From the NCBI GenBank assembly GCA_005881275.1, contig VBEF01000050.1, positions 1-49,465 of the forward strand: 49,465 nt of DNA, written 5' to 3'. The notes under the pieces are model-generated. The model worked only from the letters and a program-made list of their open reading frames with translations. It searched no databases and was not told the DNA's origin. The stretch is from Chloroflexota bacterium (GTDB lineage Bacteria; Chloroflexota; Dormibacteria; Dormibacterales; Dormibacteraceae). Position 1 is the first letter of the stretch, and every line of letters starts with the position of its first letter. Made by a program: the position numbers and the translations under genes. Below are positions 20,317 to 29,450 of this stretch, piece by piece.

Positions 20317-20736
20317 ATGACCAGGGCTACCGCCACATGGTCCGGGACCAAGGTTCTGTTCGACATCGACTCAGAGTCGGGCCACAAAGTCCAGATCGAC
20401 GAGGCGCCGATCTTCGGCAACGACGCCGCCATGCGACCGACCGAGATGCTCCTCGGCGCGCTCGGCGCCTGCACAGGCCTCAACGCCGTCCTGCTGCTCA
20501 AGAAGTTCAAGCAGCCGTTGCGCTCGCTCGAGGTGGAGGTTCAGGGCGATCGCGACGAGGAGTGGCCGAAGGCGTTCAACGAGATCCAGATCACATTCCA
20601 CTGCACGTGGGAAGGAGACACCGACAAGAAGCTGGTCGAGCAGGCGATCGACTGGGCCTGCAACCGGTACTGCCCGATCCACGCCACGTTGTCGCGCGGC
20701 GTCAAGATCGAGCACCGCCGCAAGGATTCACACTGA
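20317..20736 (+). CDS. OsmC/Ohr-like protein
   Basis: The 139-residue protein belongs to the OsmC superfamily of small dimeric proteins that reduce organic hydroperoxides with paired cysteines. The conserved segment [24 protein letters not shown] supplies the first cysteine near residue 50, and [14 protein letters not shown] supplies the second near residue 125, both in their family places. It is closer to the YhfA branch than to Ohr. ATG at 20317 is preferred over an in-frame ATG at 20305 because of the -10-like TATGGT 7 bases upstream. It is divergent from the manganese riboswitch gene and ends before a terminator, so it is probably monocistronic. Confidence 0.9.
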   Translation: MTRATATWSGTKVLFDIDSESGHKVQIDEAPIFGNDAAMRPTEMLLGALGACTGLNAVLLLKKFKQPLRSLEVEVQGDRDEEWPKAFNEIQITFHCTWEGDTDKKLVEQAIDWACNRYCPIHATLSRGVKIEHRRKDSH

Positions 20737-20763
20737 TCAGCCCACGAGGTGTGCTCCCCTGCC

Positions 20764-20788
20764 TCCGCCGCGCATCTCGGCGGCTTTT
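20764..20788 (+). terminator. Intrinsic terminator after the osmC-like gene
   Basis: A GC-rich stem, CCGCCG (20765-20770) with CGGCGG (20778-20783) and a 7-base loop, is followed by CTTTTCT. It separates the osmC-like gene from the nuo operon. Confidence 0.8.
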
Positions 20789-20801
20789 CTCAAGACCCAC
20801 C

Positions 20802-20807
20802 TAGAAT
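20802..20807 (+). promoter_or_regulatory. Possible -10 of the nuo operon
   Basis: TAGAAT lies 40 bases before the nuoA start and 14 bases after the terminator. No good -35 is present at the usual spacing, so this is tentative. Upstream of the TTG start an AGGAG (20837-20841) provides the ribosome binding site. Confidence 0.35.
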
Positions 20808-20846
20808 TAACCCCGTTCCCCGCAAGCACCTTGTCAGGAGCAAGCC

Positions 20847-21203
20847 TTGCTCGAGAGCTACGTCCCACTTTTGATCTTCGTCCTGATCGTCCTCGGCTTG
20901 ATCGGCGCATTGGTGACGCTCAGCTTTGTGCTTGGCCCTTCCAAGCCCTTTCGGCGCAAGCTGGCGCCTTACGAGTCCGGCATCATCCCCGACACACCCG
21001 CCGTCGGCCGGCTGTCAGTCCGCTTCTACCTGACGGCGATGCTCTTCATCATCTTCGACGTCGAGGCCGTCTTCTTCTACCCGTGGGCGGTGCTGCTGCA
21101 TCAGCTCAAGTGGTTCGGGCTGATCGAGATGCTCGTCTTCATCGGCATCCTGCTGGTCGCCCTGGCCCACATCTGGAAGAAGGGAGGCCTCGATTGGGAC
21201 TAG
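20847..21203 (+). CDS. nuoA: NADH-quinone oxidoreductase subunit A
   Basis: This is a small membrane subunit of proton-pumping complex I. Its 118 residues form three transmembrane helices (about 5-28, 60-82, 88-108). The conserved loop [16 protein letters not shown] and the motif [23 protein letters not shown] identify NuoA. The TTG start at 20847 has AGGAG 5 bases upstream, and homology begins immediately. It opens a 14-gene nuo operon in the canonical A-to-N order. The gene overlaps nuoB by 10 bases. Confidence 0.96.
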   Translation: MLESYVPLLIFVLIVLGLIGALVTLSFVLGPSKPFRRKLAPYESGIIPDTPAVGRLSVRFYLTAMLFIIFDVEAVFFYPWAVLLHQLKWFGLIEMLVFIGILLVALAHIWKKGGLDWD

Positions 21204-21682
21204 AGGCGCTCGCCGAGTCGCTCGGCCAGAACGTGCTGACGACGACGCTCGGCAAGCTGATCGGCTGGGGTCGCGGCAACTCGGTTTGGCCCCTCCAGTT
21301 CGGCCTCGCGTGCTGCGCGATCGAGATGATCCACACAGCTACCGCCGGGGTTGACATCGCTCGATTCGGCTCGGAAGCGATGCGCGCCTCGCCGCGACAG
21401 GCGGACATGATGATCGTCTCCAGGCGCGTCTCCCAGAAGATGGCACCGATCCTGCGCACCATCTACGACCAGATGCCCGAACCGAAGTGGGTCATCTCGA
21501 TGGGCGCCTGCGCCTCGACCGGCGGCGTGTTCAACAACTACGCGCTCCTCCAGGGCGTGGACAAGATCGTGCCGGTGGACGTCTACGTGCCCGGCTGCCC
21601 GCCGCGGCCCGAGGACCTCTTGAACGCGCTGATGATCCTGCAGGAGCGGATCAAGGCCCAAGGGATAACCCCTCGGCAGTGA
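21194..21682 (+). CDS. nuoB: NADH-quinone oxidoreductase subunit B
   Basis: NuoB carries the terminal N2 [4Fe-4S] cluster next to the quinone site. The 162-residue protein has the ligands in [10 protein letters not shown] (adjacent cysteines), SMGACAS and [11 protein letters not shown], all intact. The TTG start at 21194 lies inside the end of nuoA and has GGGAGG 7 bases upstream. A longer open frame to the left is overlap with nuoA and not part of the protein. The stop overlaps nuoC as GTGA. Confidence 0.96.
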   Translation: MGLEALAESLGQNVLTTTLGKLIGWGRGNSVWPLQFGLACCAIEMIHTATAGVDIARFGSEAMRASPRQADMMIVSRRVSQKMAPILRTIYDQMPEPKWVISMGACASTGGVFNNYALLQGVDKIVPVDVYVPGCPPRPEDLLNALMILQERIKAQGITPRQ

Positions 21683-22164
21683 TTCCCGAGACTCTGACGG
21701 TCGAGCGGGGCGTCACCGCCGGCGACGCCTGGGTGACGGTCGCGCCCGCCAACATCCACGCCGCGCTTTCGGCGCTCAAAGACAGCGGTTTCCGCCTGCT
21801 CGTGTTCCTGACCTGCGTCGACCACCTCGCGGACGCGTCACGGGAATGGGCGGGTCGCTATGAGGTGGTGTACCAGCTACGCGACATGGAGACGCGCGAG
21901 CAGCTGCGCGTGCGGGCGTACGTCGACGGCGACCCACCCCATATCGATTCCGTGCACGACCTTTTCCCGCCGGCCAACTGGGACGAACGCGAGACGTACG
22001 ACATGTTCGGGATCGTTTTCGACAACCATCCCGACCTGACGCGGATCCTCATGCCGGACGACTGGCTCGGCCACCCGCTGCGCCGCGACTATCCGGTCGG
22101 CGGCGAGGTCGTCGAGTTCTCGGAAGAGCACGAGCGGTGGCAGACCGCCCCGGACAAGGCATGA
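21679..22164 (+). CDS. nuoC: NADH-quinone oxidoreductase subunit C
   Basis: NuoC is the 30-kDa peripheral-arm subunit that supports the Q-module. The 161-residue protein contains the family signature [39 protein letters not shown]. It is separate from NuoD, not fused as in enterobacteria. The GTG at 21679 overlaps the nuoB stop, and its own stop overlaps the nuoD start as ATGA, consistent with coupled translation and balanced subunit amounts. Confidence 0.95.
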   Translation: MIPETLTVERGVTAGDAWVTVAPANIHAALSALKDSGFRLLVFLTCVDHLADASREWAGRYEVVYQLRDMETREQLRVRAYVDGDPPHIDSVHDLFPPANWDERETYDMFGIVFDNHPDLTRILMPDDWLGHPLRRDYPVGGEVVEFSEEHERWQTAPDKA

Positions 22165-23387
22165 GCACCGAGGTCGGGCAGGGGATGACCGTGACCAAGA
22201 CCGGGGAGCAGGGCGCCTTCGGCGGCGAGCTCCTGACCATCAACTTCGGCCCCCACCACCCGTCGACGCACGGCGTCCTCCGCCTCATCGTCGACCTCGA
22301 CGGCGAGCAGGTCCGCCGGTTGAAGCCGGTGATCGGGTACCTGCACACGGGGATCGAGAAGCAGGCCGAGGCTCTGCGCTGGCAGCAGGCCGTGGTCGTC
22401 ACCGACCGCCACGACTACCTGTCGCCGCCGATCAACAACCTCGCCTACGCGCTGGCGGTGGAGAAGCTGCTGGGAGTCGACGTCCCGCCGCGAGCGAAGG
22501 CGCTCCGCGTGATCATGTCGGAGCTCACTCGACTCGCCTCCCACCTGGTCTGGCTCGGCACCAGCGGGATCGAGCTCGGTGCGTCGACGATGCTCATGTA
22601 CTGCTTCCGCGAGCGCGACACGATCCTCGACATGAACGAGGAGATCTCCGGCTTCCGGATGCACACCTCGTACATCCGGCCCGGCGGCGTGATGGCCGAC
22701 GCGACGCCTCGCTTCTTCGAAATGCTCGACAGGTTTGTGCGCACGATGCCTTCGAACATCGACGAGTACGAGTCGCTTCTGACGATGAACCCCATCTTCC
22801 GCACGCGCACCATCGGCATCGGCCGATTGTCCGCGGAGGACGCGAAGGTCCTGGGGGCGACCGGTCCCATGCTGCGGGGCTCTGGCGTGGAATGGGACCT
22901 GCGCAAGGCAATGCCTTATTCGGGCTACGAGAACTACGACTTCGAGATCGCGACGTCGGACCTGTGCGACTGCTACGGGCGCTACCTCGTCCGGATCAAG
23001 GAGATGCGCGAGGCGGTCAAGATCCTGCGCCAGGCGATGGACCAGTTGCCCGACGGCCCGGTCAACATCGACGACCGCAAGGTCCTCCCTCCTCCGCGGG
23101 AGGAGCTCGAGACCTCGATGGAGGCGGTGATCCACCACTTCAAGCTCTTCACCGAGGGCTACACGGTGCCGCCGGGCGATGTGTACGTAGCGGTTGAGTC
23201 CGGCCGCGGCGAGAACGGGTGCTACGTCGTCAGCGACGGCACGCACAAGCCCCGGCGGGTCAAGTTCCGCGCCGCATCGTTCGCGAACCTGCAGCCGCTG
23301 GAGCAGATGGCGATGAACCACATGGTCGCCGACATGGTGGCGATCATCGGCACCGCCGACGCCGTGCTCGGGGACGTGGACCGTTGA
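22161..23387 (+). CDS. nuoD: NADH-quinone oxidoreductase subunit D
   Basis: NuoD (49-kDa homologue) forms the quinone-binding cavity with NuoB. The 408-residue protein contains INFGPHHPSTHGVLRL with the conserved HPxxHG loop, the DRHDYL segment, ELTRLASHLVWLG, and the C-terminal MVADMVAIIGTADAVLGDVDR. These are all expected landmarks of the hydrogenase-large-subunit-like fold. ATG at 22161 overlaps the nuoC stop. The next gene starts in its stop codon as TTGA. Confidence 0.96.
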   Translation: MSTEVGQGMTVTKTGEQGAFGGELLTINFGPHHPSTHGVLRLIVDLDGEQVRRLKPVIGYLHTGIEKQAEALRWQQAVVVTDRHDYLSPPINNLAYALAVEKLLGVDVPPRAKALRVIMSELTRLASHLVWLGTSGIELGASTMLMYCFRERDTILDMNEEISGFRMHTSYIRPGGVMADATPRFFEMLDRFVRTMPSNIDEYESLLTMNPIFRTRTIGIGRLSAEDAKVLGATGPMLRGSGVEWDLRKAMPYSGYENYDFEIATSDLCDCYGRYLVRIKEMREAVKILRQAMDQLPDGPVNIDDRKVLPPPREELETSMEAVIHHFKLFTEGYTVPPGDVYVAVESGRGENGCYVVSDGTHKPRRVKFRAASFANLQPLEQMAMNHMVADMVAIIGTADAVLGDVDR

Positions 23388-23956
23388 GCACGCTCTCCAC
23401 TCACGTGCTCGACGAGATCAAAGAGCTGCCCGCGAAGTATCCGCAGCCGCGTTCGGCGGTGATGCCGGCGCTCGACCTCGCGCAGGAGGAGCTCGGCCAT
23501 CTGACGCCCGAGGCCATGAGCGAGGTGGCGTCGGCCCTGGACCTCGACCCCGGATACGTCGAAGGCGTTGCGACGTTTTACAGCCTTTTCCATCACCGGC
23601 CGATCGGCAAGCACCGGTTCTACGTGTGCACCAACCTCAGCTGCATGCTGCGCGGCGCCGGCGAGATCGTCGACCACCTCAAGCAGCAGATCGGGGTCAG
23701 CTCATCCGAGCAGGTTTCGCCGGACGGGCTTTTCAGCTTTGAGGAGGTCGAGTGTCTGGGCGCGTGCGAGTACGCGCCGATGATGCGGCTCGACCACCGC
23801 TTCCACTACGACCTGTCACCGGAAAAGATCGACACGCTGATCGCGGACCGAAAGCGACTCCTCCCCACTGGTGGGGAGGTGTCGGCGAAGCCGACCGAGG
23901 GGCAGGCACCGCCGGTAAAAAAGCCACGCGCACCCCGAAAGAAGAAAGATGCCTGA
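23384..23956 (+). CDS. nuoE: NADH-quinone oxidoreductase subunit E with repeat-derived tail
   Basis: NuoE is the 24-kDa [2Fe-2S] subunit of the NADH-oxidising module. The four cluster ligands are visible in FYVCTNLSCML and VECLGACEYAP. The family domain ends around residue 160 (IDTLIADRKRL). The remaining 30 residues (LPTGGEVSAKPTEGQ, then a Lys/Arg-rich end) have no NuoE counterpart; their DNA contains a two-hairpin repeat at 23861-23895. TTG at 23384 overlaps the nuoD stop as TTGA, and the stop overlaps the proposed CTG start of nuoF. The tail probably arose by repeat insertion at the gene end. Confidence 0.93.
   Translation: MSTLSTHVLDEIKELPAKYPQPRSAVMPALDLAQEELGHLTPEAMSEVASALDLDPGYVEGVATFYSLFHHRPIGKHRFYVCTNLSCMLRGAGEIVDHLKQQIGVSSSEQVSPDGLFSFEEVECLGACEYAPMMRLDHRFHYDLSPEKIDTLIADRKRLLPTGGEVSAKPTEGQAPPVKKPRAPRKKKDA
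23861..23903 (+). repeat. Two-hairpin repeat inside the nuoE 3' end
   Basis: CTCCCCAC-TG-GTGGGGAG (23861-23878) is followed by GTCGGC-GAA-GCCGAC (23881-23895) and CGAGGGGC. The order, a CTCC-initiated hairpin, a short GC hairpin and GAGGGGC, is repeated at 39191-39231 in rmuC. Both lie in sequence encoding non-conserved C-terminal tails, but in different reading frames. Confidence 0.75.
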
Positions 23957-25158
23957 GCTGCGTGGGTCCTCCGGCGACGATGGCCCCGGCGGACATCACC
24001 AACGAGGTGAAGACCTCCGGGCTGCGCGGCCGTGGCGGCGCGGGCTTCGCCACCGGCATCAAGTGGAGCTTCATCAAGCGCGACGCGCCAGGCCCGAAGT
24101 ACGTCGTCGTCAACGCGGATGAGTCCGAGCCCGGGACTGCTAAGGATCGCTACATCCTCGAGAACTCGCCGCACATGGTGGTCGAGGGCATCCTCATCGC
24201 CGCTTACGCGGTCGGCGCGAACCAGGCGTGGGTCTACATCCGCGGGGAGTACGACGAGCCCTACCGCATGCTGACCGAGGCGATCGAAGAGGCTCGCGCC
24301 AAGGGCTACATCGGCCCCAAGCCGATGGGCAAGGACTACCCGCTCGACATCAGGCTCTACCGCGGCCACGGCGCGTACATCTGCGGCGAAGAGACGGCGC
24401 TCCTGGAGTCGCTCGAAGGCAAGCGCGCTCAGCCGCGTTCTCGTCCCCCCTTCCCCGCCGTGAAAGGCGCCTGGGGCCGGCCAACACTGCTCAACAACGT
24501 GGAGACGCTTGCCACGGTACCGGCGATCATCAACATGGGCGGCGCCGCTTACGCGAAGCTGGGCACCGACAAATCGCCCGGAACGCGCCTCCTCACGGTG
24601 AGCGGAAACGTGCGCAAGCCGGGGGTCTACGAGGTCGAGTTCGGCAAGACCTTTCGCCACGTGATCATGGATCTGGCAGGGGGGCCGCCCGAAGGCCGCA
24701 AGGTCAAGGTCTTCTGGCCCGGAGGGTCCTCAGCGCCGGTGCTGCCCGAGTCGATGCTGGACGTCACTACCGACGCGGAGGCGCTGGCCGCGGCGCGATC
24801 CATGGCCGGGTCCGGCGGTGTGATCGTGATGGACGACACGCATTGCGTCGTAAAGGCGGCGCACCGTCTCCTCCAGTTCTATGCGTACGAGTCCTGCGGC
24901 AAATGCACACCATGCCGGATCGGCCAGGACTGGGCGGTCCGGACCTATGAGCGCATCCTCGCCAACGAGGGCTCGCAGATCGAGCTCGACACGCTGCAGC
25001 GCGTTTCCGACGGGCTGCAGAACGGCCGCTGCCTGTGCGGCCTCGGTGATTCGGGCGGCTGGGTCATCGACTCGACGCTCCGTCATTTCCGCGAGGAATA
25101 TGAGGACCACGCGCTCAGGCACGAGTGCAACGTCGGGAAGGTAATGGCGAATGCCTGA
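23953..25158 (+). CDS. nuoF: NADH-quinone oxidoreductase subunit F, N-terminally short
   Basis: NuoF binds NADH and FMN and carries the N3 [4Fe-4S] cluster. The motifs SGLRGRGGAGFATGIKWSF, VVNADESEPGT, and the cluster ligands ESCGKCTPCRIG plus GRCLCGLGDS are intact. The roughly 40-residue leader of the family (ending in a YxxxGGYxxLRKAL pattern) is absent; homology starts at TMAPADITNEVK. The frame opens with CTG at 23953, which overlaps the nuoE stop as CTGA, like the other nuo junctions (401 residues). GTG at 23962 or ATG at 23980 are alternatives. The missing leader may reflect a deletion at the nuoE-nuoF boundary or an assembly error. Confidence 0.92.
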   Translation: MSCVGPPATMAPADITNEVKTSGLRGRGGAGFATGIKWSFIKRDAPGPKYVVVNADESEPGTAKDRYILENSPHMVVEGILIAAYAVGANQAWVYIRGEYDEPYRMLTEAIEEARAKGYIGPKPMGKDYPLDIRLYRGHGAYICGEETALLESLEGKRAQPRSRPPFPAVKGAWGRPTLLNNVETLATVPAIINMGGAAYAKLGTDKSPGTRLLTVSGNVRKPGVYEVEFGKTFRHVIMDLAGGPPEGRKVKVFWPGGSSAPVLPESMLDVTTDAEALAAARSMAGSGGVIVMDDTHCVVKAAHRLLQFYAYESCGKCTPCRIGQDWAVRTYERILANEGSQIELDTLQRVSDGLQNGRCLCGLGDSGGWVIDSTLRHFREEYEDHALRHECNVGKVMANA

Positions 25159-27028
25159 TATCAATCTGACCATCGACGGCAAGCCGGTGACGGTGCCGGC
25201 GGGCACGCTGATCGTCGAGGCCGCCAAGACCGTCGGTATCGAGATCCCTGTCTTCTGCTACCACCACAAGCTCGATCCAGTCGGCGCCTGCCGCCTGTGC
25301 CTGGTCGATTTCTCGCCCGGACCGCCGCGCCCGCAGACCGCCTGCACCACGCCGGTCGCCGAAGGCATGGTCGTTCGAACGCAAAGCGCGATGGCCGTCC
25401 AGGCGCGCGCGGACATCCTCGAGTTCGAGCTGGCGAACCACCCGCTCGATTGCCCCGTCTGCGACAAGGGCGGCGAATGCCCGCTGCAGGACTTCACGTT
25501 CCGCCATGGCTATCCAACGAGTCGCATCGACGGCCCGCGCCTTCACTTCAAGAAGCCGATTCCGCTCTCCGAAAAGATCGCGCTCGACCGCGAGCGCTGC
25601 GTGCTGTGTTACCGCTGCACTCGGTACTACGACGAGATCGCCTGGGAGCAGGAGCTGACGACAGATCAGCGCGGCGTGCGGTCATTCATCACGAGCCAGT
25701 TCGACCAGCCGCTCCAGTCGATCTTCAGCGGCAACATCATCGACCTCTGCCCCGTCGGCGCCCTTACGTCGCGGGTGTGGCGCTTCGAGTCGCGCCCGTG
25801 GGACATGACGCACAGCGAGACGATCTGCTCGAGGTGCTCGGTGGGCTGCAACGTGACGCAGTGGCAGCGACGCGGCCAGCTGGTCCGCGTCACGTCACGC
25901 GAGAACGACGATATCGACGAGGGTTGGATCTGCGACCGAGGTCGCTTCGAGTACACCGACGTCAACGATCCCGCACGCGTGCGCGCGCCCCTGATCGCCG
26001 GTCGCAAGTCGACCTGGGCGGACGCCGTCAACGCGATCGCCGCCGGCATCCAGCGCAAGGGCGCGAAGCTCGGCATCTCGCTGCCGCAAGACATCACAAA
26101 CGAAGAGGCGTATCTGTTCCGGCGCTTGCTCGACGGCCCGCTGAAGGGGGCGAAGGTGAAGATGCACGGACGCACCGCGATCCCGGCGCCGGCCGGTGAA
26201 ACGATGCGCATCAAAGAGATAGATGACGCGCGCGTGATCGTCGTCGTCGCCTCAGATATCGAGAACGACGTCCCAATCATCGATCTCCGCGTGAAAAAGG
26301 CCGTGAGCAAGCGCGGCGCCAGGCTCATCGTCGTCAATCCCGAAAGCGTCGACCTGGACCGGCATCCCGAAACGGTGCACATCAGGCACGCCAAGGGCGC
26401 GGCGGCCGCCGAGGTCCGGAAGCTGGCGTCCCACGATCTGCTCAAGAACGCAGGCGGACCCGTGGCGATCCTGTTTGGCGACGGGCACGGCAGCGAGGAC
26501 ATGAGCGAGCTGGCCTCCGCATGCGGCGCCCTGGCCGCGCAGGTCGGCGGCAAGGAGATGCCTCTTTATCGAGCGACCAACGAGCGCGGCGCGCTTGCCG
26601 CCGGCGTTGCGGGTTGGGACAGCCTGGACGGGGTGCAGGCCATCCTCAGCTGGGGGCCGCCGCCTGCCGCCGGCCTTCCGCGCTCCGCGAAGTTCATCGC
26701 CGCGTGGGATCACCTGCCACGCACCGCTTACGAAACCGCGGTCGTGCTGCCCGCGACCACATTCGCCGAACGCCAGGGCAGCTACACGAACGTCGAAGGC
26801 ACGGTCCAGTTCCTCAGGCCTCCCATCGCCATACAGCCGCCGCTCAAAGAAGGCTGGGAAGTGCTCTGCGAGCTCGGCGCCGCGCTGGGCCTCACGCTCG
26901 ACTACCCCGGCATCTTCCCAATCCAGCGCGAGCTTGCCGGCAAGGTGCCCGCGCTCGCGAAAGTAGCCCAGCCGCCGTCTCCCGAGCCCGAGCCGCCGCT
27001 GGTGCTGGTCGGACCTGCTCACCCGTGA
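25151..27028 (+). CDS. nuoG: NADH-quinone oxidoreductase subunit G
   Basis: NuoG is the large iron-sulphur subunit of the NADH module. At the N-terminus a [2Fe-2S] ferredoxin domain has CYHHKLDPVGACRLC and a later cysteine. A His-Cys segment follows (HPLDCPVCDKGGECPLQD), then a [4Fe-4S] pair beginning CVLCYRC and closing with LCPVGALTS, then CSRCSVGCNV leading into the molybdopterin-oxidoreductase-like domain. The 625-residue length is on the short side of the family because the C-terminal domain is reduced. ATG at 25151 overlaps the nuoF end by 8 bases. The tail is proline-rich (PPSPEPEPP). Confidence 0.95.
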   Translation: MPDINLTIDGKPVTVPAGTLIVEAAKTVGIEIPVFCYHHKLDPVGACRLCLVDFSPGPPRPQTACTTPVAEGMVVRTQSAMAVQARADILEFELANHPLDCPVCDKGGECPLQDFTFRHGYPTSRIDGPRLHFKKPIPLSEKIALDRERCVLCYRCTRYYDEIAWEQELTTDQRGVRSFITSQFDQPLQSIFSGNIIDLCPVGALTSRVWRFESRPWDMTHSETICSRCSVGCNVTQWQRRGQLVRVTSRENDDIDEGWICDRGRFEYTDVNDPARVRAPLIAGRKSTWADAVNAIAAGIQRKGAKLGISLPQDITNEEAYLFRRLLDGPLKGAKVKMHGRTAIPAPAGETMRIKEIDDARVIVVVASDIENDVPIIDLRVKKAVSKRGARLIVVNPESVDLDRHPETVHIRHAKGAAAAEVRKLASHDLLKNAGGPVAILFGDGHGSEDMSELASACGALAAQVGGKEMPLYRATNERGALAAGVAGWDSLDGVQAILSWGPPPAAGLPRSAKFIAAWDHLPRTAYETAVVLPATTFAERQGSYTNVEGTVQFLRPPIAIQPPLKEGWEVLCELGAALGLTLDYPGIFPIQRELAGKVPALAKVAQPPSPEPEPPLVLVGPAHP

Positions 27029-28038
27029 ACGACCTCTACAACAACCCGATCGGACACTGGGTCGTGGTCACCATCGCGATGACCCTGCTGCTCGTTGTCG
27101 TTCTCACGGCGACCGCCTACACGGTGTGGTTCGAGCGGGTGGCGCTCGGCCGCATCCAGCGGCGCCCGGGACCAAACCGCGTCGGACCCTTCGGCTTGAT
27201 GCAGCTCGCGGCGGACGGCATCAAGCTCGCTTTCAAGGAGAGCTTCGTCCCGGCCAAGACGGACAAGATCATCTACGTCATTGCGCCGGCGATCGGCGTC
27301 GCGGCGGCCTTCCTCGCCTGGTCGGTGATCCCGATCGGCCTTTGGTACAACGTCCAGTACTGGATCGCGGACGTCAACGTCGGGATCCTGGTGATCTTCG
27401 CCGTCAGCTCGCTGAACGTTTACGCCATCGTCCTCGGCGGGTACGCGTCGAACAACAAGTACTCGCTGCTGGGCGGCCTCCGGTCGGCAGCGCAGCTGAT
27501 CAGCTACGAAATGGCGCTTGGGCTCGCCCTTGTGCCGACGTTCATGATCGCGGGCTCGCTCCGGCTCCGCGACATCGTCGAGTACACGGTCCATTGGGGC
27601 CCATACACGGGGCCGATTCCGTTGATCATCCTGACCCCGATCGGCTTCCTGATCTACCTCATCTCGGCCACGGCGGAGACCAACCGCACGCCCTTCGACC
27701 TGCCGGAAGCCGAGCAGGAGCTGATCGGGGGGTTCCTGACCGAGTACTCGGGCCTGAAGTTCACGATGTACTACCTCGCCGAGTACCTGAACGTGATCAC
27801 GGTTGCGGCCCTCGCGACCCTGCTGTTTTTCGGAGGGTGGTACCTGTGGGTGGTACCACCCGTCTTCGCCTTTTTCATCAAAGTTGTGCTCGTCGTGTTC
27901 CTCTACATCTGGCTGCGCGGCACCTACCCACGCCTCCGCTACGACACTCTCATGCGCCTGGGCTGGAAAGTGCTGCTGCCGCTGGCGCTGGCCAACGTCG
28001 TCGTGACTGCGATCGTGCTGGTCGCGGTGCAGGGATAG
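27025..28038 (+). CDS. nuoH: NADH-quinone oxidoreductase subunit H
   Basis: NuoH (ND1 homologue) connects the quinone chamber to the membrane arm. The 337-residue protein has about eight transmembrane helices, with family motifs RIQRRPGPNRVGPFG, ADGIKLAFKE, RSAAQLISYEM and ETNRTPFDLPEAEQELIGGF. GTG at 27025 overlaps the nuoG stop. A long open frame upstream in the same phase is overlap with nuoG. The gene ends 3 bases before nuoI. Confidence 0.96.
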   Translation: MNDLYNNPIGHWVVVTIAMTLLLVVVLTATAYTVWFERVALGRIQRRPGPNRVGPFGLMQLAADGIKLAFKESFVPAKTDKIIYVIAPAIGVAAAFLAWSVIPIGLWYNVQYWIADVNVGILVIFAVSSLNVYAIVLGGYASNNKYSLLGGLRSAAQLISYEMALGLALVPTFMIAGSLRLRDIVEYTVHWGPYTGPIPLIILTPIGFLIYLISATAETNRTPFDLPEAEQELIGGFLTEYSGLKFTMYYLAEYLNVITVAALATLLFFGGWYLWVVPPVFAFFIKVVLVVFLYIWLRGTYPRLRYDTLMRLGWKVLLPLALANVVVTAIVLVAVQG

Positions 28039-28041
28039 GGC

Positions 28042-28620
28042 ATGGCTGACGAAGAGAAAGACCAGAAACCCAAGCCACAGAGCGTGGCGAGCGACATCGC
28101 CGCGTTGATGAGCGGGCTCAAGACGACCCTGGCCGAGACTTTCCGGCCGGTCGTCACGACCATGTACCCGGAGGAGAAGACCCCGCGGTCAGAGCGCTAC
28201 CGCGGACGCCACTACCTCAGGCGCTACGACAACGGCCTCGAGCGGTGCATCGGATGCGAGCTGTGCGCGGCGGCATGCCCGGTCGGATGCATCCTGGTCA
28301 TCGCCGCTGAGAACACGGACGAGAATCGCGTCTCGCCCGGGGAGCGGTACGCCAAGACCTACGAGATCAACATGCTGCGCTGCATCTTCTGCGGCTACTG
28401 CGAGGAGGCCTGTCCCGTGCAGGCGATCGTGCTGGGCCCCGAGTACGAGCTGTCCGACACCAGCCGCGAGAAGTTCATCTACACCAAGGAGAAGCTGCTG
28501 GAGCCGCTGCCTCCCGACGTGCAGGCCCGCCTAGGGGGGGCGTCGGCAGGCGGGCCTGGCCCGACTGGCGACACTCTGGGGCATGCTCCCACCCAGATGG
28601 ACGCTCAGGAAAAGAAGTAG
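28042..28620 (+). CDS. nuoI: NADH-quinone oxidoreductase subunit I
   Basis: NuoI carries clusters N6a and N6b that pass electrons to NuoB. Two complete ferredoxin motifs are visible, [15 protein letters not shown] and [15 protein letters not shown], with the conserved RYRGRHYL element before them. The 192 residues include a charged N-terminal extension ([10 protein letters not shown]) and a C-terminal Gly/Pro-rich tail (about 165-192) that is not conserved. ATG at 28042 is clear. The stop directly abuts the nuoJ start codon with no spacer. Confidence 0.95.
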   Translation: MADEEKDQKPKPQSVASDIAALMSGLKTTLAETFRPVVTTMYPEEKTPRSERYRGRHYLRRYDNGLERCIGCELCAAACPVGCILVIAAENTDENRVSPGERYAKTYEINMLRCIFCGYCEEACPVQAIVLGPEYELSDTSREKFIYTKEKLLEPLPPDVQARLGGASAGGPGPTGDTLGHAPTQMDAQEKK

Positions 28621-29124
28621 TTGGCAATCGCCGTCTTCTTCGTCGCCGCCGCGATGGCTGTGCTTGGCGGCATCGGCGTCGTTGCGTTCCATCAGCCGAT
28701 CAGGTCGGTCTTGAGCCTCGTCCTCGTGATGCTCGCGCTATCGGTCCTCTTCCTTCTCCTCAGCGCGCAGTTCGTCTTCGCGGTCCAGATCATCGTCTAC
28801 GCCGGCGCGGTGATGGTCCTGTTCCTATTCGTGATCGCTTTGCTGGGGCCGGCCCGCGAGCTGGGCCGCGGCCGCCTTCGTTTTCAGACATGGCTTTCGG
28901 CGCTGTTCGTGCTTGTTCTGCTGGGCCTGATGTGGGCGTTGCTCCAGGGTATCCAGTACCGCCAGCCCGAAAAGGCGGACCCGTCCTGGTTCGGCACGGT
29001 GCAGTCGATCGCGGTCGGTCTCTTCACGACCTTCCTCTATCCATTCGAGCTGACCTCGATCCTTCTGTTGGTCGCGGCGATCGGCGCGATCTACCTCAGC
29101 CGCAGGCGCGTCGACGACCTGTGA
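28621..29124 (+). CDS. nuoJ: NADH-quinone oxidoreductase subunit J
   Basis: NuoJ (ND6 homologue) is a membrane subunit with five transmembrane helices in 167 residues. The conserved helix 3 segment [21 protein letters not shown], with its pi-bulge region, is intact. The TTG start at 28621 follows the nuoI stop immediately, so translation is probably coupled. The end overlaps nuoK as GTGA. Confidence 0.94.
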   Translation: MAIAVFFVAAAMAVLGGIGVVAFHQPIRSVLSLVLVMLALSVLFLLLSAQFVFAVQIIVYAGAVMVLFLFVIALLGPARELGRGRLRFQTWLSALFVLVLLGLMWALLQGIQYRQPEKADPSWFGTVQSIAVGLFTTFLYPFELTSILLLVAAIGAIYLSRRRVDDL

Positions 29125-29450
29125 GCACTCTGGACATCGGCGGGTCGCACCTCGACACGTCCTGGTTCCTCTTGCTGAGCGCCATCCTCTTTACGCTCGG
29201 CACCGTAGGGGTCCTCATCCGCCGCAACCCGCTGGTGATCCTGATCTCGATCGAGCTCATGCTCAACGCCGCCAACCTCGCGCTGGTCACTTTCTCGCGC
29301 CAGCTGCAGAACATCGACGGCCAGCTGTTTGCGCTCATGTCGATGACCGTCGCTGCTGCTGAAGCGGTCGTTGGGCTGGCGATTTTGGTCGACATCTTCC
29401 GAACGCGCGACGCCGAGGACGTCGACGACCTCAGCGAGCTGAGGGGATGA
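29121..29450 (+). CDS. nuoK: NADH-quinone oxidoreductase subunit K
   Basis: NuoK (ND4L homologue) has three helices in 109 residues and two membrane glutamates of the proton path: one in [12 protein letters not shown] and one in [12 protein letters not shown]. Both are in place. GTG at 29121 overlaps the nuoJ stop, and the stop overlaps the nuoL ATG. The C-terminus ([13 protein letters not shown]) is more acidic than usual but short. Confidence 0.94.
   Translation: MSTLDIGGSHLDTSWFLLLSAILFTLGTVGVLIRRNPLVILISIELMLNAANLALVTFSRQLQNIDGQLFALMSMTVAAAEAVVGLAILVDIFRTRDAEDVDDLSELRG

Noticed and set aside
23752..23952. Extension of NuoF upstream to 23752
   Set aside because: The open frame overlaps nuoE and encodes unconserved Arg/Pro-rich sequence; it does not supply the missing NuoF leader.
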